From contig JAFVHU010000114.1 in the NCBI GenBank assembly GCA_017474385.1, positions 1-64,000 on the forward strand: a DNA stretch of 64,000 nucleotides, written 5' to 3'. The position numbers and the translations under genes were made by a program. The notes beneath the pieces were generated by a model. The model did no database searches. It was not told the DNA's origin and was given only the letters and a program-made list of their open reading frames with translations. Below are positions 1-9,156 of the stretch, in pieces; within the stretch, counting starts at the first letter, position 1; each line of letters begins with the position of its first letter. Source of the DNA: Afipia sp. (GTDB lineage Bacteria > Pseudomonadota > Alphaproteobacteria > Rhizobiales > Xanthobacteraceae).

Positions 1-140
1 CTTGCCCAATGCCAGAGAACCTCAGCAGCTAGAACGCCTCGCCCCCGGGCGAGATCAAATCGGAGAGGTGGGCGACATCGTCTCGGAATCCCCGGGCGAC
101 TTCATATCGGTACACCCGGGCGACTTCGTCGGAATCCGCA
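1..140. mobile_element. Probable end of an IS21-family insertion sequence
   Basis: Four imperfect direct repeats beginning GGGCGA start at 47, 70, 94 and 118, so the period is 23-24 bp. The last repeat ends in CA at 139-140, and recognisable trbB sequence begins at 142. Several long repeats at each end and a terminal CA are typical of IS21-family elements. No transposase gene lies in the window, so the body of the element would be to the left. The boundary at 140 is inferred from where TrbB similarity starts. The alternative is a different rearranged sequence joined to trbB. Confidence 0.55.
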
Positions 141-141
141 C

Positions 142-846
142 CGTGTATCGGCCGAGCTACCTGAAACTGGCGAACGTTTTGAAGGTTTGTTGCCGCCAGT
201 TGTTGCGGCTCCAGCGTTCGCGATCCGCAAACCGGCCGTCGCTATCTTTACGCTTGATGACTACGTCTTGGCAGGGATCATGACGTCAGAACAGGCTATA
301 GCGCTGCGGCAAGCCGTTAGTTCACGCAAGAACATCCTGGTTGCCGGCGGAACATCAACCGGCAAAACGACGCTCACGAACGCGCTGCTCGCGGAAGTCG
401 CCAAGACTTCCGATCGCATCGTTCTCATCGAAGACACAAGAGAGCTCCAGTGCAAGGCGCCAAACCTTGTCGCTCTGCGCACCAGGGACGGCGTGGTGTC
501 GCTTTCGGATCTCGTGCGCTCATCCCTTCGCTTGCGTCCCGATCGTATTCCAATCGGCGAGGTCCGCGGGGCCGAAGCTCTCGACCTGCTCAAGGCCTGG
601 GGTACCGGGCATCCCGGGGGAATCGGTACCATCCACGCAGGCAGCGCGCTCGGAGCCTTACGCCGGCTCGAACAGCTCATCCAGGAGGCGGTGGTTACGG
701 TACCGCGCGCCCTGATCGCCGAGACCGTGAACGTCATAGCCGTTCTTGCTGGCCGTGGCGCTGATCGCCGCCTTTCCGAACTTGCTCACGTCGCCGGGCT
801 CGGGACGTCGGGCGACTACAGCCTCTCAGCATCAGGAGACCAGTGA
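142..846 (+). pseudogene. trbB: TrbB conjugal-transfer ATPase, 5'-truncated
   Basis: VirB11-type hexameric ATPase that powers assembly of the conjugative type IV secretion channel at the inner membrane. In-frame TrbB similarity begins at RVSAELPETGERFEG (from 142) and continues through the P-loop GGTSTGKTT (about 346-372), the IEDTRELQ segment, the RIPIGEVRG Walker B region and GHPGGIGTIHAG. About 234 codons remain where TrbB is usually near 320, so most of the N-terminal domain is missing. Upstream bases look like an insertion-sequence end rather than TrbB. Residual translation could start at TTG 187, but the product would lack the N-terminal domain. The stop overlaps the trbC start. Conjugation from this copy is probably impaired unless an intact trbB exists elsewhere. 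Confidence 0.8.
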
Positions 847-1172
847 TGAACTGCCGATCGCCTCTCGGCCGAAGGGCCGTTACGACCGCATCAATTGCGG
901 CCTTCTGCCTGTTCGCTTCGCCGGCCTGGTCCGCAGGCTCGAATATGCCGTGGGAGCAACCGCTCAATCAGATCCTGCAGTCGGTCGAAGGCCCGGTCGC
1001 CAAGATCGTCGCCGTTATCATCATCATCGTGACCGGGCTGTCCCTGGCTTTCGGTGACACGTCGGGCGGTTTTCGTCGGCTGGTTCAGATCGTGTTTGGT
1101 CTGTCGATCGCGTTTGCCGCATCGAGCTTCTTTCTGTCGTTCTTCTCGTTCGGCGGCGGAGTGGTGATCTGA
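846..1172 (+). CDS. trbC: TrbC, conjugative pilin subunit (VirB2-like)
   Basis: Small 108-residue prepilin. The N-terminus has a signal-like hydrophobic stretch ending near Ala-Trp-Ser-Ala, followed by two further hydrophobic segments (IVAVIIIIVTGLSLAFG and the region around FGLSIAFAASSFF). This is the layout of TrbC/VirB2 pilins, which are processed and polymerised into the conjugative pilus. The start ATG at 846 overlaps the trbB stop. An in-frame GTG at 843 is possible but less likely. It is followed by trbD with a one-base TGATG-type overlap, so the two are translationally coupled. Confidence 0.85.
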   Translation: MNCRSPLGRRAVTTASIAAFCLFASPAWSAGSNMPWEQPLNQILQSVEGPVAKIVAVIIIIVTGLSLAFGDTSGGFRRLVQIVFGLSIAFAASSFFLSFFSFGGGVVI

Positions 1173-1435
1173 TGGATGAGCAGATCCCAGGGTTTGTTGC
1201 GCCCGTGCATCGCGCTTTGACCGAGCCGATCCTGATGGGAGGCGCACCGCGGGCCGTCGCAATCTTAAACGGCACCTTGGCCGCGGCACTGGGCCTCGGT
1301 CTGCGCCTTTGGCTTGCCGGTCTCCTGCTCTGGTTCATCGGTCATATGGCGGCCGTCTGGGCCGCGAAACGCGACCCGGAGTTCGTCGAGGTCACGCGCC
1401 GGCACATTCGTATCCCTGGTCACCTCTCCACGTGA
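1172..1435 (+). CDS. trbD: TrbD, inner-membrane conjugation protein (VirB3-like)
   Basis: An 87-residue protein with one hydrophobic hairpin (about residues 30-60) and a short charged C-terminus (AAKRDPEFVEVTRRH). Size, the VHRALTEPILMGGAPR start region and position between trbC and trbE fit TrbD, the VirB3-like inner-membrane partner of the TrbE ATPase. Its start overlaps the trbC stop. The reading frame of trbE is open across its 3' half, but trbE translation most likely starts after the trbD stop. Confidence 0.85.
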   Translation: MDEQIPGFVAPVHRALTEPILMGGAPRAVAILNGTLAAALGLGLRLWLAGLLLWFIGHMAAVWAAKRDPEFVEVTRRHIRIPGHLST

Positions 1436-1443
1436 GTCCTTCC

Positions 1444-3885
1444 ATGATGAATCTTGCCGAATATCGTTCCTCGAATGCGCGCCTGGCCGACTTCCTGCCC
1501 TGGGCCGCCCTTGTCGACGAGGGCATTGTCCTTAACAAGGATGGCTCGTTTCAGCGGACGGCAAAATTCCGAGGCCCCGATCTCGACAGCGCGGTACCTG
1601 CCGAACTCGTTGCCGTCGCCGGGCGCTTGAACAATGCCTTGCGTCGCCTTGGATCTGGCTGGGCCCTGTTTGTCGAGGCACAACGCCATGCCGCGGGGGC
1701 CTATCCTCCGAACACGTTCCCGGATGTCGCATCCGCCTTGGTCGACGCCGAGCGCAGGGCCCAGTTCGAAGAGGCCGGCGCCCATTACGAGTCCAGCTAC
1801 TATCTGACTTTGGTTTATCTGCCGCCTGCCGAAGGAGCGGCCCTGGCCGAGCGGCTCCTTTACGAGGGCAGCAACCGGCCCGTCGGTGCAGACGCACGTG
1901 AGGTGCTGGCCGGGTTTGTCGATCGGACCAACCGTGTCCTGCAGCTCATCGAAAGCTTCATGCCGAAATGTGGCTGGCTCGATGATCAGGAAACGTTGAC
2001 CTATCTCCACTCGACGATCTCGACCAAGCGTCACCGGGTGCGCGTCCCGGAAATACCCATGTATCTCGACGCGCTGCTTGCCGATCAGCCACTGACCGGC
2101 GGTCTTGAGCCGATGCTGGGCACCGCCCATCTGCGGGTGCTGACCGTCGTGGGATTTCCGACCGCAACCGTGCCCGGGATTTTGGATGATCTGAACCGAC
2201 TGGCATTCCCTTATCGCTGGTCGACCCGGGCGCTCATGCTCGACCGGACCGATGCCGTGAAGCTAGTGACGAGGATTCGGCGCCAGTGGTTTGCCAAACG
2301 CAAGTCAGTCGCCGCGATCCTGAAGGAGGTAATGACCAACGAGGCGTCTGCCCTTCTTGATACCGACGCCCACAACAAGGCGATCGATGCCGATGCGGCC
2401 CTCCAGGAACTAGGCACCGATCAAATCGGGGAAGCCTTTGTTACGGCGACCGTCACCGTCTGGGACGGAGATCCCCGGGCTGCCGACGAAAAGCTCCGCC
2501 TGGTCGAAAAGGTCATCCAGGGGCGCGATTTCACCTGCATGATCGAGACCGTGAATGCGGTCGAAGCCTGGCTCGGCAGCCTGCCGGGCCACGTTTACGC
2601 CAACGTCCGCCAGCCCCCGATATCGACCCTCAACCTAGCCCATATGATCCCCCTGTCGGCGGTTTGGGCGGGCGAGGTGAGGGACCATCACCTCAAGGCG
2701 CCCCCGCTGTTCTTCGCCAGGACGGAAGGATCCACGCCGTTTCGGTTCTCGCTCCACGTTGGCGATGTCGGGCATACCCTGGTTGTTGGTCCGACCGGGG
2801 CGGGCAAGTCGGTGCTCCTGGCGTTGATGGCCCTGCAGTTCCGCCGCTATCCGGACGGACAGGTCTTCGCCTTCGATTTCGGCCGCTCGATGCGCGCGGC
2901 GGCGTTGGCCATGGACGGCGACTGGCATGACCTCGGTGGCGCGGTAGCGGGCGAAACGGATGGATTTATGTCCCTGCAGCCGCTGGCTGACATCGATGAT
3001 GTCTCCGAGCGCGGCTGGGCGGCGCAATGGATCGCCTCGATCTTGTCGCGAGAAAAGATCGACGTCACCCCAGAGACCAAGGATCATGTCTGGACTGCGC
3101 TGACCTCGCTGGCGTCGGCTCCGCACGAGGAGCGCACCCTCACTGGCCTCTCGGTTCTCCTCCAATCGAATATCCTGAAGCGGGCGCTCCAGCCCTATTG
3201 CCTCGGTGGTCCCTATGACCGGCTGCTCGATGCGGAGAACGAGCACCTCGGTAGCTCATCGGTCCAGGTCTTTGAGACCGATGGATTGATTGGAACCGCC
3301 GTTGCGCCGGCAGTGCTGGCTTATCTATTCCATCGGATCGAAGGCCGCTTCGACGGGCGTCCAACGCTGCTCATCATCGACGAAGGCTGGCTCGCGCTTG
3401 ATGATGCGGACTTTGCCGGCAAGCTCCGGGAGTGGCTAAAAACCCTTCGCAAGAAGAATGCGTCGGTGGTGTTTGCGACCCAATCGCTTGCGGACATCGA
3501 TGGCTCGGCAATCGCGCCGGCCATCATAGAAAGTTGTCCGACCCGGATTCTGCTGCCCAACGATCGCGCGATCGAGCCGCAGATCATGACGATCTACCGG
3601 CGATTTGGGCTCAATGACCGGCAAATCGAAATCCTGGCGCGGGCGATTCCCAAGCGAGACTACTACTGCCAGTCACGCCGGGGCGATCGCCTGTTCGAAC
3701 TCGGACTTGGCGAGGTAGCGCTTGCCCTCACCGCCGCTTCCTCCAAAGCCGACCAGGCTTTGATCGAGCAGGTGTTGGCTGAACATGGCCGCGAAAACTT
3801 CGTGAGTGGATGGCTGAAGGCCCGTGATGTCGCTTGGGCGACCGATCTCATCCCACACCTCGCTGAACTGGGGGCTTCCAAATGA
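1444..3885 (+). CDS. trbE: TrbE, conjugation ATPase (VirB4-like)
   Basis: Large 813-residue ATPase that energises pilus biogenesis and substrate transfer at the inner membrane. The N-terminal domain starts MMNLAEYRSSNARLADFLPWA, as in TrbE. Walker A is GPTGAGKSV near residues 449-457, and the Walker B region LLIIDEGWLALDD lies near 641-653. Motifs RKKNASVVFATQSLADI and CPTRILLPN follow, as expected for VirB4-family proteins. The open frame extends upstream to 1309, but that part overlaps trbD in another frame. ATG 1444 (or 1447) just after the trbD stop is preferred. It overlaps trbJ by ATGA. Full length, no obvious damage. Confidence 0.92.
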   Translation: MMNLAEYRSSNARLADFLPWAALVDEGIVLNKDGSFQRTAKFRGPDLDSAVPAELVAVAGRLNNALRRLGSGWALFVEAQRHAAGAYPPNTFPDVASALVDAERRAQFEEAGAHYESSYYLTLVYLPPAEGAALAERLLYEGSNRPVGADAREVLAGFVDRTNRVLQLIESFMPKCGWLDDQETLTYLHSTISTKRHRVRVPEIPMYLDALLADQPLTGGLEPMLGTAHLRVLTVVGFPTATVPGILDDLNRLAFPYRWSTRALMLDRTDAVKLVTRIRRQWFAKRKSVAAILKEVMTNEASALLDTDAHNKAIDADAALQELGTDQIGEAFVTATVTVWDGDPRAADEKLRLVEKVIQGRDFTCMIETVNAVEAWLGSLPGHVYANVRQPPISTLNLAHMIPLSAVWAGEVRDHHLKAPPLFFARTEGSTPFRFSLHVGDVGHTLVVGPTGAGKSVLLALMALQFRRYPDGQVFAFDFGRSMRAAALAMDGDWHDLGGAVAGETDGFMSLQPLADIDDVSERGWAAQWIASILSREKIDVTPETKDHVWTALTSLASAPHEERTLTGLSVLLQSNILKRALQPYCLGGPYDRLLDAENEHLGSSSVQVFETDGLIGTAVAPAVLAYLFHRIEGRFDGRPTLLIIDEGWLALDDADFAGKLREWLKTLRKKNASVVFATQSLADIDGSAIAPAIIESCPTRILLPNDRAIEPQIMTIYRRFGLNDRQIEILARAIPKRDYYCQSRRGDRLFELGLGEVALALTAASSKADQALIEQVLAEHGRENFVSGWLKARDVAWATDLIPHLAELGASK

Positions 3886-4619
3886 ACCGCTTCCGCCGTG
3901 TTGCTGCCGCTGGCGTGGTGGCACTTGCCGTGCTTGTCGGTTCCAAACCGGCCTTCGCGCAGTTGGTTGTGTTTGATCCCAACAACTATGCCCAGAACGT
4001 TCTGACCGCCGCTCGAGCCCTGCAGCAGATCAACAACCAGATCACATCGCTGCAAAATCAGGCGCAGATGCTGGTCAATCAGGCCAGGAATCTCGCGAGC
4101 TTGCCCTATTCGTCACTGCAGCAGTTGGAGCAGTCAATCCAGCGTACGCAGCAACTGCTCGCCCAAGCCCAGCGCATCTCTTTCGACATCCAGCAAATCG
4201 ATCGCGCGTTCTCCACCACGTACGCGCCGGCATCTCCCGACGCCACGGACCAGGCGCTGATCGCGAATGCGCAGGTCCGTTGGCAAAACTCGGTTGCAGG
4301 CTTTCAAGATGCCATGCGGGTGCAGGCTACGGTGGTCAGTAATCTCGACACCAATCGCGCCCAGATGTCGACGCTCGTCACCGCCAGCCAGGGCGCGACC
4401 GGCGCCCTGCAAGCGAGCCAGGCTGCCAATCAGCTTCTTGCGCTGCAGGCACAACAGCTTGCCGATCTCACGGCAACAGTCGCCGCTCAAGGACGCGCCC
4501 AAAACCTGGAATCTGCCCAGCGAACGGCCGCTCAGGACCAGGGCAGGGAGCAACTCCGGCGCTTCCTGACGCAGAGCCGAGGTTACCAGCCCACAATAGT
4601 GCAGATGTTCCACCAATGA
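3882..4619 (+). CDS. trbJ: TrbJ, periplasmic conjugation protein (VirB5-like)
   Basis: A 245-residue secreted protein with a clear signal peptide (RRVAAAGVVALAVLVGSKPAFA, cleavage after AFA). The mature part is rich in Gln and Asn, with heptad-like helical stretches (QQINNQITSLQNQAQMLVNQARN) typical of the TrbJ/VirB5 coiled-coil family, which localises to pilus tips and is linked to mating aggregation. It is coupled to trbE by an ATGA overlap and to trbK by another ATGA overlap at 4616-4619, showing a tightly packed operon. Confidence 0.88.
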   Translation: MNRFRRVAAAGVVALAVLVGSKPAFAQLVVFDPNNYAQNVLTAARALQQINNQITSLQNQAQMLVNQARNLASLPYSSLQQLEQSIQRTQQLLAQAQRISFDIQQIDRAFSTTYAPASPDATDQALIANAQVRWQNSVAGFQDAMRVQATVVSNLDTNRAQMSTLVTASQGATGALQASQAANQLLALQAQQLADLTATVAAQGRAQNLESAQRTAAQDQGREQLRRFLTQSRGYQPTIVQMFHQ

Positions 4620-4990
4620 GTGATTTCAGGGCGTTCAAGGCGCTGTCTCTCGGCGTGACAATCTTTGTCGTCGTGCTCGCTGCTGCTTGCACCATCCACC
4701 TGCGTGACGACGACAATCAGCCTCAGCCTGCCTCTTCGGTCGTCCGAGAAGGCGATCCCCAGACAGCCGAGCTCGAGCGATGTCGTTCAGTTGGATACGA
4801 GCAAAAAGACAGACTTGCCGAATGCCGAAAGGTTTGGGCGGAACAGCGCCGCCACTTCCTAAGGCAGAACATCGACACTCCGCGCAATCCCGCCCGGCCC
4901 GATCCAGACGCCACACCGCCTGCGTCCGTCAAGGATCAGAGCCGTTTGCCGCCCGGTTTGTTTCCGGCACCTCAGCCGACGGAGCGATAG
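4616..4990 (+). CDS. trbK: TrbK-type entry-exclusion lipoprotein
   Basis: A 124-residue protein with a hydrophobic N-terminus and a lipobox-like LAAAC at about residues 21-25, so it is probably a lipoprotein. The mature part is short and charged, with a Cys-containing segment (ELERCRSVGYEQKDRLAECRKVW) and a Pro-rich tail. Position between trbJ and trbL and this ECRKVWAE-type motif match the alternative TrbK family of alphaproteobacterial trb clusters. TrbK proteins stop redundant mating between donor cells. Assignment rests mainly on context and the short conserved core. Confidence 0.75.
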   Translation: MSDFRAFKALSLGVTIFVVVLAAACTIHLRDDDNQPQPASSVVREGDPQTAELERCRSVGYEQKDRLAECRKVWAEQRRHFLRQNIDTPRNPARPDPDATPPASVKDQSRLPPGLFPAPQPTER

Positions 4991-6220
4991 ATGGGTGGTA
5001 CAGGCATCATCGACCAGTTTCTGGAAACATTCACCCGCTATATCGACTCTGGCTTCGGCCTGGTGGGAAATGAGGTCGGACATCTCGCGTCCACGCTTGT
5101 TGCCATCGACATCACGCTGGCGGGATTGTTCTGGGTCTGGAGCTCCGATGAGGACATGATCGCTCGGCTGGTCAAGAAGACCTTGTTTGTCGGCGTCTTC
5201 GCTTTCCTCATCGGGAACTGGAATGGCCTGGCCCGCATCGTCTTCGAGAGCTTTGCCAGTCTGGGGTTGAGGGCCTCTGGCACGGGCTTGTCGTCCGCAG
5301 ATTTCTTGAGGCCAGGACGGATCGCCCAGGTCGGCCTGGATGCCGGACGGCCGATCCTTGAATCGATTTCGGGGCTGATGGGCTACGTCAGCTTCTTCGA
5401 GAATTTTGTACAGATCGTGGTGCTGCTGTTTGCCTGGATCGTCGTGCTGCTGACGTTCTTCATCCTCGCCATCCAGCTCTTTATCACCTTGATCGAGTTC
5501 AAGCTGACGACCCTGGCCGGTTTCGTGCTGATTCCGTTCGGCCTGTTTGGGAAGACCGCCTTCGCAGCCGAGCGCGTACTCGGAAACGTCATCTCGTCCG
5601 GCGTCAAGGTATTGGTGCTTGCCGTCATCGTTGGGATCGGATCGACCCTGTTCTCCCAGTTCACCTCGGGGTCCGGCGGTAACCAGCCGACTATCGAAAA
5701 TGCGATGGCACTGGTGCTCGCGGCCCTCTCGTTGCTTGGCCTCGGTATCTTCGGGCCGGGAATTGCCAACGGCATTGTATCTGGCGGTCCGCAACTTGGG
5801 GCCGGTGCGGCCGTCGGAACCACGATGGCCGCAGGTGGTGTGGTTGCCGCCGGAGCAGCACTCGCAGCAGGCGGGGCTGCTCTCACCGGCAGCATGGTTG
5901 GAGGCGCGGCGAGGGGAGGCAGCGCGCTCATAGGCGGCGCGGCATCCGCCTTTCGGACGGGCGCGCAGACCGGGGAGGCGGGCGCCACTTCGGCAGCGAG
6001 TCCCCTGCGATCGCTGGCCGCCCGCTTTGGCAGATCAAATGCCGCGGGCGATGAAGCCGGCGGCGCGGATGCGTCATCTGGAGGCGCACCCGCCTGGGTT
6101 CGCCGCATGAAACGTGGACAGGCTGTCAGTCATGGTGTCTCGGCGACGACGCAGGCGCTGCGGTCCGGGGATCGCGGCGGAGGTGGGGCCTCCGTCGATC
6201 TCAAGGATTCAGAGCGCTGA
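4991..6220 (+). CDS. trbL: TrbL, polytopic inner-membrane channel protein (VirB6-like)
   Basis: A 409-residue integral membrane protein starting MGGTGIIDQFLETFTRYIDSG, as in TrbL. It has about five to six hydrophobic segments in the first 270 residues, including IVVLLFAWIVVLLTFFILAIQLF. The C-terminal third is low-complexity, Ala/Gly/Ser-rich and then basic. TrbL/VirB6 proteins form the inner-membrane part of the conjugative channel. Starts immediately after the trbK stop. The C-terminal low-complexity tail is common in the family and varies in length. Confidence 0.88.
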   Translation: MGGTGIIDQFLETFTRYIDSGFGLVGNEVGHLASTLVAIDITLAGLFWVWSSDEDMIARLVKKTLFVGVFAFLIGNWNGLARIVFESFASLGLRASGTGLSSADFLRPGRIAQVGLDAGRPILESISGLMGYVSFFENFVQIVVLLFAWIVVLLTFFILAIQLFITLIEFKLTTLAGFVLIPFGLFGKTAFAAERVLGNVISSGVKVLVLAVIVGIGSTLFSQFTSGSGGNQPTIENAMALVLAALSLLGLGIFGPGIANGIVSGGPQLGAGAAVGTTMAAGGVVAAGAALAAGGAALTGSMVGGAARGGSALIGGAASAFRTGAQTGEAGATSAASPLRSLAARFGRSNAAGDEAGGADASSGGAPAWVRRMKRGQAVSHGVSATTQALRSGDRGGGGASVDLKDSER

Positions 6221-6305
6221 GGTCAGCACCGTCGGAGCACCTCTCAGAACTCTTCAAACGTACCAAACGCTACTCACGCCCGATTTCTCGTACGTCGAGG
6301 TCAAC

Positions 6306-6983
6306 ATGTTCAAACGATCGGCCGTTCATTATGGCCGCACACCTCAGCCGGTTACGCCTTACCAAAAAGCCGCGCAGGTTTGGGATGACCGGATCGGCTC
6401 GGCGCGTGTCCAGGCCAGGAATTGGCGCTTGATGGCCTTTGGTTGTCTGTTCCTCTCTGCCGGCTTCGCCGCTGCTCTCGTCTGGCAGTCAGCACAGGGG
6501 TCCATTACGCCTTGGGTCGTTGAAGTCGATCGCCTCGGCGAAGCAAAGGCGGTCGCGCCAGCAAATTCGACCTACAAGGCAACCGACCCGCAAATTGGCT
6601 TCCATCTCGCCCGCTTCATCGAACATGTCCGCGGCCTCCCGATGGACGCCATCGTGCTACGCGAGGATTGGCTTCGGGCGTATGATTTCACGACCGATCG
6701 CGGTGCCGCCGCGCTGAACGACTACGCCCGCAACAACGATCCCTTCACAAAAGTCGGGAAGATCCAGGTCGCCGTCGAAGTATCCAGTGTCATCAGAGCT
6801 TCGCCCGACAGCTTCCGTATCGCCTGGATCGAACGCCGCTACGAGAATGGTCAGCTTGCCGCGACCGAGCGGTGGAGCGCCATCGTCAGCGTTGTCGTGG
6901 AACCGCCGCGCGACATCGATCGGCTGCGCAAGAACCCTCTCGGCATCTACGTCAACGCCATCAACTGGTCCAAGGAGTTTTGA
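6306..6983 (+). CDS. trbF: TrbF, conjugation channel assembly protein (VirB8-like)
   Basis: A 225-residue bitopic inner-membrane protein. A short cytoplasmic N-terminus (MFKRSAVHYGRTPQPVTPYQ) precedes one membrane segment near residues 40-60, then a periplasmic VirB8-fold domain with WVVEVDRLGEAKAV, VLREDWLRAYDF and FRIAWIERRYENG. VirB8-like proteins nucleate assembly of the secretion channel. The open frame reaches back to 6114 inside trbL, but ATG 6306 gives the family's normal length and N-terminus. The stop is five bases before the trbG start. Confidence 0.88.
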   Translation: MFKRSAVHYGRTPQPVTPYQKAAQVWDDRIGSARVQARNWRLMAFGCLFLSAGFAAALVWQSAQGSITPWVVEVDRLGEAKAVAPANSTYKATDPQIGFHLARFIEHVRGLPMDAIVLREDWLRAYDFTTDRGAAALNDYARNNDPFTKVGKIQVAVEVSSVIRASPDSFRIAWIERRYENGQLAATERWSAIVSVVVEPPRDIDRLRKNPLGIYVNAINWSKEF

Positions 6984-6988
6984 CAGTG

Positions 6989-7957
6989 ATGCCGACAAAT
7001 CAACGTTCACTGCGAATGAAAACGGGGAGTGGATTTCCGGCTCTCCTGATTTGCGCCTGTGCCCTTGCTGGGTGCACGACATTCAAGCCGCCGCAGATCA
7101 GCTATGACGACGAAATCCCGCCGCTGCCCAGTCAACCGGCGCTTGCAGACGATCGGCCGCGCTCCCTTCACGTCCCACCCGCTTGGACGCCGGCACGGGG
7201 CGGCAAGGAGAAGGAAGCCGAAGCCCCCGTTGAACGGATCGAAAGCGCCAACGATGCGGCCCGCGTACAGCCTCGGAAGGCGGGGTATTTCAACGCTGTG
7301 CAGGTGTTTCCATATAGCCCAGGCGCGCTCTATCAAATCTATGCGGCGCCAGGACAGATCACGGACATTGCCTTGGAGCCAGGTGAGAAATTGATCGGCT
7401 CCGGACCCATCTCCGCGGGCGACACGGTGCGCTGGGTGGTCGGAGATACCGAGAGCGGCAGCGGTGACATCCGGCGGGTCCATATCATGGTCAAGCCGAC
7501 ACGAGCGGCCATCGAAACCAACCTCGTTCTCAACACCGATCGGCGGACGTATCTGATCGAGCTGCGCTCGCGTGAAAAATCATACATGCCATCGGTCTCC
7601 TGGTTCTATCCTGAAGACCGAGCCGCGCGCGGTCGTGCGCTTCCGCCAAAACCCTTCATTCCGGATCCTGCCCAACGGCGCTATCGATACACCTTCGAGG
7701 GCGACAATCCTCCCTGGCGCCCCGTCAGCGCCTTTGACGATGGCCGCAAGGTCTACATCGAGTTCTCGCCGGGCATCGGGCAGGGCGAAATGCCTCCGCT
7801 GTTCGTCATTAACTCCGACGGCAAGCCGGGTCTCGTCAACTACCGGGCATTCGGCAACGTCCTGATTGTCGACCGGTTGTTCGCGGCCGCCGAACTGCGG
7901 CTGGGGGGCGAGGAACAGCAAAAGGTCCGCATCATCAGAACCGATGGGAGATCTTGA
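6989..7957 (+). CDS. trbG: TrbG, conjugation outer-membrane/periplasmic lipoprotein (VirB9-like)
   Basis: A 322-residue protein with a lipoprotein signal ending in a lipobox LAGC (about residues 25-28). The mature part carries VirB9 hallmarks: QVFPYSPGALYQIYAAPGQITDIALEPGE, then VRWVVGDTESGSG and VKPTRAAIETNLVLNTDRRTY. It would form the outer-membrane core complex with TrbI. Start ATG 6989 follows AAGGAG at 6971-6977 that lies within the end of trbF. The ORF is open further upstream only as overlap with trbF. The trbI start overlaps its stop. Confidence 0.9.
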   Translation: MPTNQRSLRMKTGSGFPALLICACALAGCTTFKPPQISYDDEIPPLPSQPALADDRPRSLHVPPAWTPARGGKEKEAEAPVERIESANDAARVQPRKAGYFNAVQVFPYSPGALYQIYAAPGQITDIALEPGEKLIGSGPISAGDTVRWVVGDTESGSGDIRRVHIMVKPTRAAIETNLVLNTDRRTYLIELRSREKSYMPSVSWFYPEDRAARGRALPPKPFIPDPAQRRYRYTFEGDNPPWRPVSAFDDGRKVYIEFSPGIGQGEMPPLFVINSDGKPGLVNYRAFGNVLIVDRLFAAAELRLGGEEQQKVRIIRTDGRS

Positions 7958-9147
7958 TGAGCAACACCGAACAGGAGGCCACAAACCGGACGGGTGCTCC
8001 GCCGGCGCTCGAGACAGAAACGAGTTCTTTTCGGTTGCGGCCGGAGCGCCCGCACGTCACGCGGCTCTCGCGCAAAGCACTGATCGGGGGCACGGCGCTG
8101 GTGCTGATCCTCTTGACCGCTGCCGTTTTCCTGGCGCTGCAAACACGCGAGAAGCGGGCTCCCGCCCCGGACGAACTCTACTCAACCGATCACCACAATG
8201 TGGCGGACAAGCTTGCGAGCTTGCCAAAGGACTACGGTTCAATTCCCCCGGACGTGCCACGACTAGGGCCGCCTTTGCCAGGTGATCTAGGCCGTCCAAT
8301 TGTCGCGGCACAGGCCCAAAACGGCCCGCTAGCGGTTGACGCCGAGCAACAACGAGCAAGCCAGGAAAGTGAAGCTGCACGAACCAGCAAAGTTTTTGCC
8401 AATACGGTGACCCGACCATCGCCTGGCCAAGCGGCGCCAGCCGAGACCTCGCCAACGGGAGCCACTTCAACTGACGACGCATTTGCCCAGAACGGTCAAG
8501 ACCGTAAACTCGCGTTCGTCAATGCTTTGATCGATCGACGCACCACTAGTCCTGACCGTTTGGCCAAGCCGGCTTCGCCATTCGTAATTCAGGCCGGGAC
8601 CATCATTCCGGCGGCACTCATCACTGGGATCCGCTCCGATTTGCCGGGCCAGATCATCGCGCAGGTAACCGAAAATATTTTTGACACGCCGACCGGTCGG
8701 GCTCGTCTTGTCCCGCAGGGAGCGCGCTTGATCGGTCTCTATGATAGCCGAGTATCGTTTGGACAGTCGCGCGTCCTTCTGGTCTGGACGAGGCTGATCA
8801 TGCCGAATGGTCGCTCTATCGTACTCGAAAGACAGACGGGGGCAGACACCGCGGGGTATTCCGGCCTTGAGGATGAGGTCGACAACCATTGGAAGGAGTT
8901 GCTCGGAGCAGCGGCCTTATCGACATTACTCGGTGTGGGTTCAGAGCTTGGATCTGGCGCCGACGCTGGATCCAGCACGGCCGTTCTTCAGGCGCTCCGG
9001 CATGGGGCCGCCAATTCTCTCAATCAGACCGGACAGCAAGTGGTCCGACGGAACCTCAACATTCAACCGACGCTCACAATCCGGCCAGGTTTCCCTGTGC
9101 GTGTCATCGTCAACCGTGACTTGATGCTTGAGCCATACAAAGGATAG
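7957..9147 (+). CDS. trbI: TrbI, conjugation core-complex protein (VirB10-like)
   Basis: A 396-residue protein that spans the envelope, coupling inner-membrane ATPases to the outer-membrane pore. A cytoplasmic N-terminus is followed by one membrane segment (about residues 47-66, TALVLILLTAAVFLALQT), a Pro/Ala-rich linker and a C-terminal VirB10 domain with IQAGTIIPAALITGIRSDLPG, GARLIGLYDSRVSFGQ and NIQPTLTIRPGFPVRVIVNRDL. The TGATG overlap with trbG means ATG 7957 is the likely start. It closes the trb block. Confidence 0.92.
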   Translation: MSNTEQEATNRTGAPPALETETSSFRLRPERPHVTRLSRKALIGGTALVLILLTAAVFLALQTREKRAPAPDELYSTDHHNVADKLASLPKDYGSIPPDVPRLGPPLPGDLGRPIVAAQAQNGPLAVDAEQQRASQESEAARTSKVFANTVTRPSPGQAAPAETSPTGATSTDDAFAQNGQDRKLAFVNALIDRRTTSPDRLAKPASPFVIQAGTIIPAALITGIRSDLPGQIIAQVTENIFDTPTGRARLVPQGARLIGLYDSRVSFGQSRVLLVWTRLIMPNGRSIVLERQTGADTAGYSGLEDEVDNHWKELLGAAALSTLLGVGSELGSGADAGSSTAVLQALRHGAANSLNQTGQQVVRRNLNIQPTLTIRPGFPVRVIVNRDLMLEPYKG

Positions 9148-9156
9148 GGAGTACAC

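Noticed and set aside
4859..5794. A 311-codon frame on the - strand opposite trbK/trbL
   Set aside because: Low-complexity Gln/Glu/Asp composition and complete overlap with trbL indicate a shadow frame.
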